A DNA stretch of 64,000 nucleotides from Acidobacteriota bacterium (GCA_003223215.1 QHYH01000088.1:47803-111802), one strand, 5' to 3'; numbered from the stretch's first letter, positions 24,407 to 33,048 are shown. Made by a program: numbers and translations. The notes: generated from the sequence alone by a model not told the origin.

Positions 24407-25273
24407 CTACATTGTAAACCGATTCAGAAACGTCAGCTTGGTCGCGAGCCAGGTTAGCCTATTGAAAAAGACCAAGCCGCCCACGCACAAGAGCAATGCG
24501 CCGCTTAGTACCTCCACAGCGTGTAGATATTTCCGAAAATTCTTGTAAAACGTCATGAATTGGCTGATGAGCAGGGCTGTAAGCAAAAAAGGAATGGCCA
24601 GTCCCGCAGAATATACAGCCAGGAGAAGAACGCCTCGCGCAATCGTATCGCTGGCCGCAGCGAGCGCCAGGACCGCAGTGAGAATGGGCCCGATGCAGGG
24701 AGTCCACCCGAAGGCGAACGCAAAACCTAGCAGGAAACCGCTCCAGATCCCCGGCTGCGCGATGCTGCTGCGAAGGTGCACATCGCGGTTGAGCCAGCGC
24801 GCCAAAGCGGGGCCGAAGAATCCAATCAGGGAAAGCGAGAAGAAGTGCACGGCCTTAAGTCCCGCAAAAAGCGGGCCCTGCCGCACCAGCGCCGCAACTC
24901 CCATGGCGGCGAGAATAACTCCAAGGATCACTCCGATGCGCAATTTGAGCTTGATGAGCGCGCCGATGAGGTGCAAGCCAAAGAGAAGAATCAGTGCGCC
25001 GGCAACGGGAGCCAGGAGATTGCGGTTCTGTTTCAGGAACGCGCCGACAGCGCTCGCCGAAGCGCCGAATGCTATGAATACCACGGAAAATCCCGCAACA
25101 AAGGCCATCGCCGAGGAAAAGAGTCCCGAACGTGGAACCTCGCCCTGGCGCAACTGCTCCATGCCGATGCCGGAGAGCATCGAGATGTAGCCGGGCACTA
25201 AAGGCAACACGCAGGGCGATAGAAAAGAAAACAGCCCCGCGATAAACGCTGCTGCGAGAGAGACGTCAGTCAT
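24407..25273 (-). CDS. ccdA: CcdA/DsbD-like transmembrane electron carrier
   Basis: 288 residues with about six to eight hydrophobic segments. The paired cysteines that carry electrons across the membrane are Cys21 (Leu-Ser-Pro-Cys-Val-Leu-Pro) and Cys193 (Gly-Trp-Thr-Pro-Cys-Ile-Gly-Pro). CcdA is usually about 240 residues; the excess is in the middle (about residues 88-170), where an added helix pair seems present. It is first in a two-gene operon with the TlpA-like gene and supplies reducing power to it. Confidence 0.9.
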   Translation of the reverse strand: MTDVSLAAAFIAGLFSFLSPCVLPLVPGYISMLSGIGMEQLRQGEVPRSGLFSSAMAFVAGFSVVFIAFGASASAVGAFLKQNRNLLAPVAGALILLFGLHLIGALIKLKLRIGVILGVILAAMGVAALVRQGPLFAGLKAVHFFSLSLIGFFGPALARWLNRDVHLRSSIAQPGIWSGFLLGFAFAFGWTPCIGPILTAVLALAAASDTIARGVLLLAVYSAGLAIPFLLTALLISQFMTFYKNFRKYLHAVEVLSGALLLCVGGLVFFNRLTWLATKLTFLNRFTM

Positions 25274-25279
25274 ATTTGC

Positions 25280-25285
25280 ATCATA
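25280..25285 (-). promoter_or_regulatory. candidate leaderless promoter of ccdA
   Basis: On the minus strand TATGAT ends 6 bases before the ATG at 25273, so the transcript would start at about the start codon. Seventeen bases upstream the -35 region reads TACTCA, a weak match. Confidence 0.35.
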
Positions 25286-25434
25286 CCTTCAATGGAGAAA
25301 ATTGAGTAATCCTCGGGATTATTCCATAGACCCGGGTGACAAGAAGGCTAGTCCAACCATTAGACGCGCCTGAGGTGAAAAAGCAACAAGCAAGAATCTC
25401 AAGCCAATGGCCGACAGATGAAGCGTTTGGCTGG

Positions 25435-25454
25435 CATGACGTTGCAATGTCATG
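25435..25454. promoter_or_regulatory. candidate operator: 20-bp near-perfect palindrome
   Basis: CATGACGTTGCAATGTCATG: arms match at 18 of 20 bases, the one mismatched pair being G/T. It sits between the divergent ccdA and lipid operons, 106 bases before the first lipid gene. Its size and symmetry fit a dimeric regulator. Confidence 0.42.
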
Positions 25455-25560
25455 GGCTTCCATTTTCCCTAATGGTCTGATTTCAAAGGAATTGCGGAAC
25501 GGGAATTTGGCAGCGGAGTTGCCATGCGAATCAGCGAGCGGTCGTCGAGGGGCGCTTACC

Positions 25561-26241
25561 ATGCGATTCGAATGGACGCCAAACAAGGTGACGCTGCTGC
25601 GAGTAGCCGTGGGGTTCGCCGCCGTCAGCCTGTTTGGGCGCGGAGCCTGGCCCAATTTGCTCGCCGTGGCATTGACCGTTACCTCGATTGCTCTCGATGC
25701 GTTGGACGGACACATTGCGCGCAAAAAAAAGATGGCCACGCCTGTTGGCGCGCAGCTGGACATTCTTGGCGACCGCATGATCGAAAACGTTTATTTCACC
25801 TATTTCGCGGTCGTCGGCATGGTTTCGCTGTGGCTGCCGATCTTGTTCTTCGCCCGCGGCGCGGCGACGGATTTTCTGCGCGGCTTGGCGATGAAGGCGG
25901 GCCACTCCGGCTGGGGAGGGAACGCCATGTTGCAAACGTGGTGGGGCCGCGTGCTCGTGGCGTCGCGCTGGAGCCGGGGACTCTATGCTGCAATGAAGTG
26001 CCTGTGCTTCTGCTATTTAGGTTTGGAGCTGGCCCTAACGCGCGGGCCGGTGGCGCTAGTCAGCGGACTTGCCGCTGATTGGCACGCGCTCATACGAATA
26101 GGCGCACACGTTTTGACTTGGGCGACTGCGGTGTTCTGCCTGGTGCGCGGCTTACCGGTGCTGCTGGAAGGCTGGAAATATTTCGCGCGAGCCGTGCGAC
26201 AGAGCCGTGACGCTAAACGCGTGGCGCCGGAGGCGGCATGA
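25561..26241 (+). CDS. CDP-alcohol phosphatidyltransferase family enzyme
   Basis: 226 residues from ATG 25561 (GAGGGG upstream); the frame is open further upstream, but that part carries no family similarity. The CDP-alcohol phosphotransferase motif is perfect: Asp46-x2-Asp49-Gly50-x2-Ala53-Arg54-x8-Gly63-x3-Asp67-x3-Asp71. Five or six membrane helices follow. The enzyme transfers a phosphatidyl group from CDP-diacylglycerol to an alcohol such as inositol phosphate or glycerol phosphate. It is overlapped with a HAD phosphatase and a PAP2/Aur1-like gene, so a phosphorylated head group that is later dephosphorylated is likely. Inositol phosphate is my preferred guess; glycerol phosphate is the alternative. 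Confidence 0.88.
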   Translation: MRFEWTPNKVTLLRVAVGFAAVSLFGRGAWPNLLAVALTVTSIALDALDGHIARKKKMATPVGAQLDILGDRMIENVYFTYFAVVGMVSLWLPILFFARGAATDFLRGLAMKAGHSGWGGNAMLQTWWGRVLVASRWSRGLYAAMKCLCFCYLGLELALTRGPVALVSGLAADWHALIRIGAHVLTWATAVFCLVRGLPVLLEGWKYFARAVRQSRDAKRVAPEAA

Positions 26242-27092
26242 GAAAGAGCGAGGAGGTTAAGGAGGTAAAGGACGTAGCGGACGAGATGGATAAGAGCGCA
26301 AGAATCGCGGCATTTTTCGATTTGGATGGGACGCTGATGCCCTTGCCGTCGCTGGAACGTCGCTTCTTCCGAATGTTACGCAAGCGGCACGAAATTCCGC
26401 TGAAGAACTATTTTTTGTGGCTTGGCGAGGCGCTGCAGTTATTGCCGCGGGGAATTACTGCGCTGGCTCACACAAACAAAATGTACCTGAAGGGCTTGCA
26501 AACTTTCGACGAGCTTCGCACGGAGAACTGCCTCCACTCTCTTGTGCGCGAGAACGGCCTCGAGGACGGGGGACAGGCGTCGAGGCCTCCGAACTGCAAC
26601 CCACGATCGCCTGTCCCTCGCTTTTTTGAACAGGGAGTCGAGCGAGTTACCTGCCACGCCATGCTGGGTCACCGAGTTGTGATCATGAGCGGAACGCTCG
26701 AACCCCTCGGAAATGCCGCTGCGTGTGCCTTGGAAGCGGAAATCGCCGCTCGCGGGTTTGCCGTGAAAATTCGCACGTGCGCCACAAGGTTAAGAGAAAC
26801 AAACGGCAAATGGACCGGAGAAATTCTCGGCGAGCCGATATGGGGGGAAGCCAAAGCCCGGGTGGTGTCGGCGTTAGCGGAGGAAATGGGCCTTGATCTA
26901 TCGCAATGCTGGGCTTATGGAAACAGCTCCGAGGATCGCTGGATGCTCGCAGCAGTGGGAAATCCGGTGGCCATGAATCCGGCATTCCCGCTTGCAAGGA
27001 TTGCCCGAAAACGAGGTTGGCCCATCTTGCGAACGAGCGATCGCCTCGAGAAACTGCAAAATCGCAGGCCACAAGCGGAGCCAGGCGCATGA
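26238..27092 (+). CDS. HAD-superfamily phosphatase (subfamily IB type)
   Basis: 284 residues. HAD motif I is Phe-Phe-Asp28-Leu-Asp30-Gly-Thr-Leu, motif II Met-Ser151-Gly-Thr, motif III Lys206, motif IV Gly-Asn-Ser-Ser-Glu-Asp233. The layout matches SerB/PgpC-type phosphatases. It overlaps the upstream gene by ATGA and the downstream gene likewise, so it should act on the product of the CDP-alcohol transferase, for example removing a phosphate from phosphatidylinositol phosphate or phosphatidylglycerol phosphate. Residues about 108-131 look foreign: a Pro/Arg/Asn-rich stretch encoded by a 10-bp inverted repeat unit (26570-26617). Confidence 0.85.
   Translation: MRKSEEVKEVKDVADEMDKSARIAAFFDLDGTLMPLPSLERRFFRMLRKRHEIPLKNYFLWLGEALQLLPRGITALAHTNKMYLKGLQTFDELRTENCLHSLVRENGLEDGGQASRPPNCNPRSPVPRFFEQGVERVTCHAMLGHRVVIMSGTLEPLGNAAACALEAEIAARGFAVKIRTCATRLRETNGKWTGEILGEPIWGEAKARVVSALAEEMGLDLSQCWAYGNSSEDRWMLAAVGNPVAMNPAFPLARIARKRGWPILRTSDRLEKLQNRRPQAEPGA
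26570..26617. repeat. palindromic unit inside the HAD gene
   Basis: GGGACAGGCG (26570-26579) and CGCCTGTCCC (26608-26617) form a perfect 10-bp inverted repeat around 28 bases, followed by CGCTTTTTT. It is in frame within the coding sequence and encodes a low-complexity insertion in the HAD cap region. It resembles a small REP-like or MITE-like element, or a chance palindrome. Confidence 0.45.
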
Positions 27093-28129
27093 ACGAGTTG
27101 GAAACCGAGAAGTATCAAGGCCACGACAGCGCCATGGCATGGACGCCGCCGCCGGAGCGAGTGGGACTTGTCACGCTGATCGCCAGGATCTTCGCCGAGG
27201 CTTCCTCTAAGTGCGGCGCGTTTGAATGGATTGCGCTCGGATATTTGGGATTTTCCAGCATGCTCGTCGCGCTATTCGCGGAAAACCTGGCCCATCCGGT
27301 GCGGCTCGTCTCGACCCAGGCGCTCGTCGCCGCGATGATTTTGCTCTTATGCCGCGCCGGAGGGAGAGCTCGGAAACTTCCGAACAGCGTAGACCTGGCC
27401 TTTTCTGCAAAGTTCTGGCACTTCTGGCGCCACTGGTACCCACATCTCTTTTTAATTTTTTGTTTCGAAGAACTGGGCAGCCTCGTGCATTTGGTCGATC
27501 CGGGGTGGGAGGACGCAAAACTCATGGCCTTTGACCGATGGCTCACCGGCGTGAATCCTCCGCTCTGGTTCGAACACCTGGTGCATCCGGCGTTGACCGA
27601 GTTCATGGAGTTTTCCTATTTCACCTATTTCGTTTATCTGCTGATTCTCGGCGGGGTTCTCTATTTCGAGCGCGATCGGGAAGCTTATTGGTCGGCAATG
27701 ACGTATTCCGTGATCGGCTACGTTTTCGGCTACGTCATCGCGATGCTCTTTCCCGCCGAGAGCCCGTATTTCACACTGGCGGGGCAGTGGCACCGCGCAC
27801 TTACTGGTGGGCCGTTCACGGGGCTCGTCATGCTGATCGAAAAATACGGGCGCGTGCACGGCGCGGCGTTTCCTTCGCAGCACGTCGCCGGGGCCATGGC
27901 CGCGCTTTGGGGAGCCTGGCGGCATCGCCGCTGGCTATTCTGGATCTTCCTCCCGTTTGTCGCGTGCATGTGCGTGTCGACCGTGTACGTGCGAAACCAC
28001 TACATGGCCGACGTGCTCGGCGGGCTGGTGACAGGAACCCTGGGATATTTCCTGGGCTGCCGGCTGATGAAACTCGATCGCGCCAGAGAGAGAGCCGCCG
28101 ACCGAGCCACCACACGCGGCGGGCATTAG
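27089..28129 (+). CDS. PAP2-superfamily membrane enzyme, Aur1/inositol-phosphorylceramide-synthase-like
   Basis: 346 residues, about six membrane helices. The active-site set is Ala-Phe-Pro-Ser-Gln-His265 and Arg302-Asn-His304-x3-Asp308. The His265-His304-Asp308 spacing (39 and 4) equals that I recall for yeast Aur1 (His255, His294, Asp298). The classical bacterial PAP2 motif Lys-x6-Arg-Pro is not seen, again as in the Aur1 branch. It overlaps the HAD gene by ATGA. In that context it may transfer a head group, such as inositol phosphate, between a phospholipid and a ceramide or other lipid rather than simply hydrolyse a phosphate. A plain lipid phosphatase remains possible. Confidence 0.82.
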   Translation: MNELETEKYQGHDSAMAWTPPPERVGLVTLIARIFAEASSKCGAFEWIALGYLGFSSMLVALFAENLAHPVRLVSTQALVAAMILLLCRAGGRARKLPNSVDLAFSAKFWHFWRHWYPHLFLIFCFEELGSLVHLVDPGWEDAKLMAFDRWLTGVNPPLWFEHLVHPALTEFMEFSYFTYFVYLLILGGVLYFERDREAYWSAMTYSVIGYVFGYVIAMLFPAESPYFTLAGQWHRALTGGPFTGLVMLIEKYGRVHGAAFPSQHVAGAMAALWGAWRHRRWLFWIFLPFVACMCVSTVYVRNHYMADVLGGLVTGTLGYFLGCRLMKLDRARERAADRATTRGGH

Positions 28130-28296
28130 TTAGGATTTGAACCCGCACCAGGTTGTGCCGCTCCGGAAGACATGGATCATCACCGTACGTCCTCCGGCGC
28201 GCGCCCCAATTTGCCCAATTTGGACGTTGTACCCGACTTCATCGCTGCGAATCTAAGCTCTTGTGTCCGGTTCGTGTCTCCGGAAAGGAGCCCTCC

Positions 28297-29463
28297 ATGG
28301 CCTCCAGCACGACCTCTGCTCAAACCGACTGGCGGGAGGAGTGGTTCGAATTTGAAGACGCCACGTATTTGAACCTGGCGGGCCAATCGCCGCTTCCCCG
28401 TGTTTCGATCAGGGCTGTCGAAGCTGCGCTCGAGGCCAAGAAATTCCCGCATCACAAAACCGACGCTACGTATTTCGAAGTGCCCAACCGCATCCGGGAA
28501 AACATTGCGCGACTCATCGGAGGCAAGCCCGAGGAGATTGCACTCACCAGCGGAGCGAGCGCAGGCGCGGCAGCCGTGGCCTACGCGCTCAAGTGGAATC
28601 CGGGCGACGAGGTGGTACTCGCCAAGGGTGAGTTTCCATTGCAATACACCTGCTGGAAGCCCATGGAAGAGCGCGAAGGCTTGAAGGTGAAGATCGTCCG
28701 GCCGAAGGAGCGATTCATTTCGGTCGACGATTTGATTCGGGCGATGACGCCAAGAACGCGCATCGTTTCCGTGAGCCTGGTGCGCTACGACGACGGCTCG
28801 CTGCTGGATGCGCCGCGCGTCGCTCGGGCGTGCCACCAGCAAGGCGCTCTCCTGCTTCTCGATGTGAGCCAGTGTTGCGGGGCAATGCCCATGGACGTGC
28901 GGCAACTGGGCGCCGATTTTCTCGTCTGCGCCGGGTACAAGTGGCTGCTTAGCCCGTACGGGACGGGATTCTTCTGGGTGAAGAGCGAGCATCTTCCCGG
29001 TGCTCGTCCCGGACCGTTCTACTGGATGGCGGTCCAGGGTGCGGACAATTTTTCCTCGCTGCATTTCGATGATCCCAGGCCCGGGCCGCATGCCAAACGC
29101 TGGGACGCTCCCGAGTGGGCCAGCTATTTCAATTTCAACCTGGCGGCCATGGACGCTTCCGTGGAATTGGTCGCACGCATGGGGCCGGAGCGCGTCGCGG
29201 CACACAATCGCAAGCTCATCGATTTCATGTTTGACCGTCTTCCCAAGGATCGCTGTGTTCCGGCGAGCCCGCTCGACGCGGCCGAGCGCGGGCCGTTTGG
29301 CTGCTTTTCGGCGCGCAGCCGAGAAAGTACCGGCGAGCTCTACCAGCGCCTGCGCAAGGAAAACGTCATCGTCAGCTTGCGTGAAGGCAACATTCGGGTC
29401 TCTCCGCACCTGTACAATACCGAACGCGACATCGACCGCCTCGTCAGCGTGATCACTCCATGA
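28297..29463 (+). CDS. class V PLP-dependent aminotransferase-fold enzyme
   Basis: 388 residues from ATG 28297 (AAGGAG 7 bases upstream). Fold-type I PLP enzyme: Thr-Ser-Gly-Ala-Ser-Ala-Gly binds the phosphate, Asp189 (Leu-Leu-Leu-Asp-Val-Ser-Gln) contacts the ring nitrogen, and Lys215 (Gly-Tyr-Lys-Trp-Leu) forms the aldimine. The family holds cysteine desulfurases, isopenicillin-N epimerases and kynureninase relatives. The catalytic Cys loop of desulfurases is not evident, so an aminotransferase or lyase is more likely. It overlaps the next gene by ATGA. Confidence 0.85.
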   Translation: MASSTTSAQTDWREEWFEFEDATYLNLAGQSPLPRVSIRAVEAALEAKKFPHHKTDATYFEVPNRIRENIARLIGGKPEEIALTSGASAGAAAVAYALKWNPGDEVVLAKGEFPLQYTCWKPMEEREGLKVKIVRPKERFISVDDLIRAMTPRTRIVSVSLVRYDDGSLLDAPRVARACHQQGALLLLDVSQCCGAMPMDVRQLGADFLVCAGYKWLLSPYGTGFFWVKSEHLPGARPGPFYWMAVQGADNFSSLHFDDPRPGPHAKRWDAPEWASYFNFNLAAMDASVELVARMGPERVAAHNRKLIDFMFDRLPKDRCVPASPLDAAERGPFGCFSARSRESTGELYQRLRKENVIVSLREGNIRVSPHLYNTERDIDRLVSVITP

Positions 29464-30389
29464 GCGAATCCGAACCGTGGCCCAGGATTGCCGTTGTCGG
29501 CGCGGGCGCCGTCGGCGGATATTTCGGAGGTTTGCTGGCCCGCGCGGGCGCGCCGGTCGTCCTGATCGGGCGGCCTGCCTTCGTCGAGGCCGTCAAGAAA
29601 GGCGGGCTCTTTCTCGATACGCTTCAGCTGCAAGAGAAAGTCCGCGTCGAAGCATCCAACGAGATGGCCGCCGTGGACGGCGCAGAAGTCGTGCTGTTTT
29701 GCGTCAAGACCACGGATAACGCGCCGACCGCCCGCGCGATCGCGCCGCACCTCGTAAACGGTGCGCTGGTCGTGAGCATGCAAAACGGCGTCGACAATGC
29801 GGAACAAATTCGCGCCGCCGCCGCGATCGAGGCGCTTCCCAGCGTGGTCTACGTCGCCGCCTCGGTCCCTGAACCGGGCCGCGTAAAACACGTCGGCCGG
29901 GGCGACTTGATTGTTGGTCCGAAGAACTCAAAAACCGAGGACATTGCCATGCTCTTTTCTCGCGCGAATATTCCCTGCCGCATCTCGGAAAACATTGAAG
30001 GCGAGCTTTGGACCAAGCTGGTGTGGAATTGCGCGCTGAATGCCGTCTCGGCGCTTGGCCGCGCGAACTACGGACACATTGCCGGAAGCGCCGACGCCTG
30101 GAAAGTGGTTGAGACGGCCGTCTACGAAGTGCTCGCGGTGGCCCGAGCCGCCGGGATCCATCCTCCGGAACTGGAAGACCCGAAAGCGGCGCTCGCCGGC
30201 GCATTGAAAATTGCTACGCAAATGGCGGGGGCTCTTTCTTCCACCGCCCAGGACATGAACCGCGGCAAACGCACGGAGATCGACTCGCTGAACGGCTACG
30301 TTTCGCGTCGCGCCGCGGAACTCGGCGTCCCCACACCCGTCAATCAGGCGCTCTACGCTTTAGTGAAGCTCGCCGAAGGGCGCGCGTAA
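29460..30389 (+). CDS. panE: 2-dehydropantoate 2-reductase family protein
   Basis: 309 residues. The NADP-binding glycine motif is Val-Gly14-Ala-Gly16-Ala-Val-Gly19-Gly. The C-terminal domain has Leu-Trp-Thr-Lys-Leu-Val-Trp-Asn and Arg-Lys-Thr-type Gly-Lys-Arg-Thr-Glu-Ile-Asp, with the catalytic Lys and Glu. In the pantothenate pathway the enzyme reduces ketopantoate. Many bacteria have several paralogues, and no other pan genes are near, so the exact substrate is not certain. Coupling to a class V aminotransferase gene suggests a shared small-molecule pathway. Confidence 0.85.
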   Translation: MSESEPWPRIAVVGAGAVGGYFGGLLARAGAPVVLIGRPAFVEAVKKGGLFLDTLQLQEKVRVEASNEMAAVDGAEVVLFCVKTTDNAPTARAIAPHLVNGALVVSMQNGVDNAEQIRAAAAIEALPSVVYVAASVPEPGRVKHVGRGDLIVGPKNSKTEDIAMLFSRANIPCRISENIEGELWTKLVWNCALNAVSALGRANYGHIAGSADAWKVVETAVYEVLAVARAAGIHPPELEDPKAALAGALKIATQMAGALSSTAQDMNRGKRTEIDSLNGYVSRRAAELGVPTPVNQALYALVKLAEGRA

Positions 30390-30694
30390 GCTCAAGCAAC
30401 TCTCTTCCCTATGCGAGTTATTTGGCTATTTTGCGCATGGGTTGTCCGCAGGTGATCTGAGAATCGGTTGATGTCAGGAAGGATGAACTCGCGCATGCCG
30501 CAGAACCGGTCGTGAACGTCTTCCACGAATTCGACTCGGCGCTTAAGGCGTTGCGCGCAATTTAAACCCAAGGGAGTTGTTCGATCGTGGCGCTGACGTC
30601 CGGAAGGTGAATCATCGGAACGACTTGTTGTGCGGCCGGCGTTGGAGATAAAAACCGCCGCTTAGCCTCAGCACCTTTGCCTGGCGGAAACGGG
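30390..30694. other. convergent intergenic region
   Basis: About 305 bases between convergent genes. The minus strand holds an unrecognised 59-codon open frame (30571-30392, TTG start) with a plausible composition but no ribosome site. No terminator hairpin with a T-run was found. Confidence 0.35.
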
Positions 30695-32341
30695 TTATCG
30701 ATCGTCCGGGGCGTGAAACGGGATGTGCACAATGGCCTCGAGCTCGACCGGCTCCCCATGCCGCGTCGCCGGTCGGAACTTCCACTGGCCGAGAGCATTC
30801 ATGGCATTCTTGTCGAGTTCCTCGTCTAGCCCGCTAACCAGCTGGATGCTGTCGACCGAGCCGTCGCGGCGAATTACGGCGTAGAGGATCACTTCGCCCT
30901 CCACGTGTTCGTTGACCAGTGTCGGCGGGTATTTCGGGTCGACTTTGCGGACAGGGGATGGCCCGGACAAATCCGAGGAAGCCAGGTGTGGTGCGTCGGA
31001 GGTCGAGAGCAGCTCGGTAAAACTCAGGATCCAGCTTCCCGTCGCGCTGTTCAGGTTCGGCATGTCGATTTGCATCTTGTAAATTCTCTTCGAAGCAAAA
31101 ATCAGCTCGGGTTTGGCGCCTGGCGGAAGGGCTGCGAAGTTGGGCGGGGCCGTCCTTGCCGGTTCGTCGGCGTGCGGCTCGGGCCGAGTGATGAGCGTGT
31201 GCGGTGTTGGCGCGCCGATTTTTGCCGCTTCGCCGAGGCCGGACATTCCTTTGTTCGCGGGAGGATTCCCGCCGCGGATGCTCACGTCGACGCCATTATT
31301 TCCTGCGTTTGTTGCTCCTCCGCTCGTCCCCGCGCCGCCAACCGCGCCGGCAGCTGCTTTTGGCGCTCCACCCGGCACGCCGGGTTTGTTGCCTTCGGGC
31401 GAAATAGAAACCCGCGCGGCGAGGTTTCCTTCTGGCGGCGTCACCGGCGCCGGCGGAGCCGGGGCCGCCGAGAGAGCCACGAGTGTCGAGGGATTGCCGG
31501 TTGCGCCGGCTAGTTCCGTTGCGCCAACCTCCGGCGGAGGCGCCGCAATGCCGGCTTGCGCTTTGCTGGCAATGAGCGGCTGAGCTCCTCCGTTCAATTC
31601 GAGATTCGGCCGCTTCGGTCCGTTGGGCGTCGAGATCGTTTCGATCGCGCCCAGCTTCTCGTCGAAAGCCGGCACGTCCGGCGGAGGCGCGTTCGTCACC
31701 GTGGCTATTTGGCGCTGCTTCGGATGCAGCTTGGCGAGCGCCTCCTGGCTGATTTCCAGCCGCGGCCGCGCCGGGCCGGGCATGTCCTGGATCTCAACCA
31801 TGTTCGGCAGGTTCGGAAGGATTTTAGGCGGCGCGGGCGGTGCCGCGGAATTGATGAGCGTCTGCCGCGGATGATTCGGATGCACCGGGTCGCTCGAAAT
31901 GTGCTGCCGCGGGTGGAAGGCATCGGCACCTTCTGGCGCCGGAGGTTTCGCGGGCTCGCCGGGCGGGCTTGGCTCGGGCTTGGGCGCTTTCATTTCGAGC
32001 AGCGGCAAATCGTTGATCGGTCCCGACCAGGAAAGTTCGACGTTGTTGAAAGAGGGATTATGGTGCGCTCGAGCCGGGAGCCGCGGATACGGCAGCACGA
32101 AAAAAACGATGTGCCACAAAGCCGCAGCGATCACGGCGCGGCGCGGCACCTTGCTTTCAATCCAACAGTACTTGAAGAATCCTTCGATTGAGAAATTCTT
32201 GGGTACCGGTGATTTGCGCAGGAGCACGCCCAGGCTGCTGCCGAAGCCTTGGTGAAAACTTCCCCAGGCAATGTCCAGTTGTGGCGCGCGGCCCGCGGGC
32301 AAACGCACCTTGGCGGGTGCGGCGGCGGTCGCCTGTCCCAT
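30695..32341 (-). CDS. TonB-like energy-transducer protein with long Pro-rich spacer
   Basis: About 548 residues from ATG 32341; a TTG at 32446 would add 35 residues and neither start has a good ribosome site. A single membrane helix lies near residues 68-86 (Ala-Val-Ile-Ala-Ala-Ala-Leu-Trp-His-Ile-Val-Phe-Phe). Then about 350 residues of Pro/Ala/Gly-rich sequence follow, as in periplasm-spanning TonB proteins. The last 85 residues are a TonB C-terminal domain: Val-Asp-Pro-Lys-Tyr-Pro-Pro, Gly-Glu-Val-Ile-Leu-Tyr-Ala-Val, Ala-Leu-Gly-Gln-Trp-Lys-Phe-Arg-Pro. It probably couples the ExbBD motor to outer-membrane receptors, or works as an envelope linker. exbB/exbD are not adjacent. Confidence 0.83.
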   Translation of the reverse strand: MGQATAAAPAKVRLPAGRAPQLDIAWGSFHQGFGSSLGVLLRKSPVPKNFSIEGFFKYCWIESKVPRRAVIAAALWHIVFFVLPYPRLPARAHHNPSFNNVELSWSGPINDLPLLEMKAPKPEPSPPGEPAKPPAPEGADAFHPRQHISSDPVHPNHPRQTLINSAAPPAPPKILPNLPNMVEIQDMPGPARPRLEISQEALAKLHPKQRQIATVTNAPPPDVPAFDEKLGAIETISTPNGPKRPNLELNGGAQPLIASKAQAGIAAPPPEVGATELAGATGNPSTLVALSAAPAPPAPVTPPEGNLAARVSISPEGNKPGVPGGAPKAAAGAVGGAGTSGGATNAGNNGVDVSIRGGNPPANKGMSGLGEAAKIGAPTPHTLITRPEPHADEPARTAPPNFAALPPGAKPELIFASKRIYKMQIDMPNLNSATGSWILSFTELLSTSDAPHLASSDLSGPSPVRKVDPKYPPTLVNEHVEGEVILYAVIRRDGSVDSIQLVSGLDEELDKNAMNALGQWKFRPATRHGEPVELEAIVHIPFHAPDDR

Positions 32342-32455
32342 ACTGCCGAACGAGCCAAATCGGTTCAAAAGCACATCCCTTTCGATTCCCAGGTTACGCG
32401 CGTTCGTTGCCTGCGGCGGCCACGAACGCCCGGGAGTATTCCTCAAGGATAAACA

Positions 32456-33034
32456 TTACCCTGCGGTGGCCGCGCGGCGGTAAAAACTCAGGGCCGCATC
32501 GCCCTGCTTTAGAACGCGGTAGGACTCGAATGCGCCCGCTTGTTCCGGCAAATCGAAGCCGCGGCGGTGCTCCGCGATCAGGACGCCGCCGGGCGCAAGA
32601 AGATTCCCAGAACCTAGAGATTCTAGCACGCGAGCATACTGGTCAGCTGCCGCATACGGAGGATCGAGGAAAATATAGTGGAATCCTGAAATGCCGGCGT
32701 TTTTCCTGGAGGCGAGCATTTCGATTCCGTGAAGCGCATCCACGGCAAGCACGGTCGCGCCCTTTCGAATGTCGAGAGATTCGAGATTGCGGCGAATCAG
32801 CGCGGCGGCAGGCCCGTGATTTTCCACGAATACGGTTTCGGCGGCGCCGCGGCTGAGCGCCTCGATGCCAATCGCGCCCGTTCCCGCAAAAAGGTCGAGG
32901 AATCGCGAACCGGAAACATCCCTCCCCAGCACGTCGAAGAGGGTCTCGCGCAGGCGGTCGCTGGTCGGGCGAAGGGCCAGGCCTTTAAGGCTCTTCAGAA
33001 TGCGGCTGCGATAGGTGCCGGCGATCACGCGCAT
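32456..33034 (-). CDS. rsmD: 16S rRNA (guanine(966)-N2)-methyltransferase
   Basis: 192 residues. Starts Met-Arg-Val-Ile-Ala-Gly-Thr, followed by Arg-Pro-Thr-Ser-Asp-Arg-Leu-Arg-Glu-Thr-Leu-Phe, both signatures of RsmD. The SAM site is Asp-Leu-Phe-Ala-Gly-Thr-Gly-Ala and the catalytic motif Leu-Asp-Pro-Pro-Tyr. It methylates G966 of 16S rRNA. It starts 14 bases after the stop of recG on the same strand, so the two are cotranscribed. Confidence 0.94.
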   Translation of the reverse strand: MRVIAGTYRSRILKSLKGLALRPTSDRLRETLFDVLGRDVSGSRFLDLFAGTGAIGIEALSRGAAETVFVENHGPAAALIRRNLESLDIRKGATVLAVDALHGIEMLASRKNAGISGFHYIFLDPPYAAADQYARVLESLGSGNLLAPGGVLIAEHRRGFDLPEQAGAFESYRVLKQGDAALSFYRRAATAG

Positions 33035-33048
33035 AGGCAAGAACCCCG

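Noticed and set aside
28130..28180. Sequence GGATTTGAACCCGC resembling the T-arm of a minus-strand tRNA
   Set aside because: The flanking bases cannot form the five-base T-stem or an acceptor stem, and no anticodon arm follows.
30392..30571. 59-codon minus-strand open frame in the convergent gap
   Set aside because: TTG start, no ribosome site, no recognised similarity; kept only as a note in the intergenic entry.
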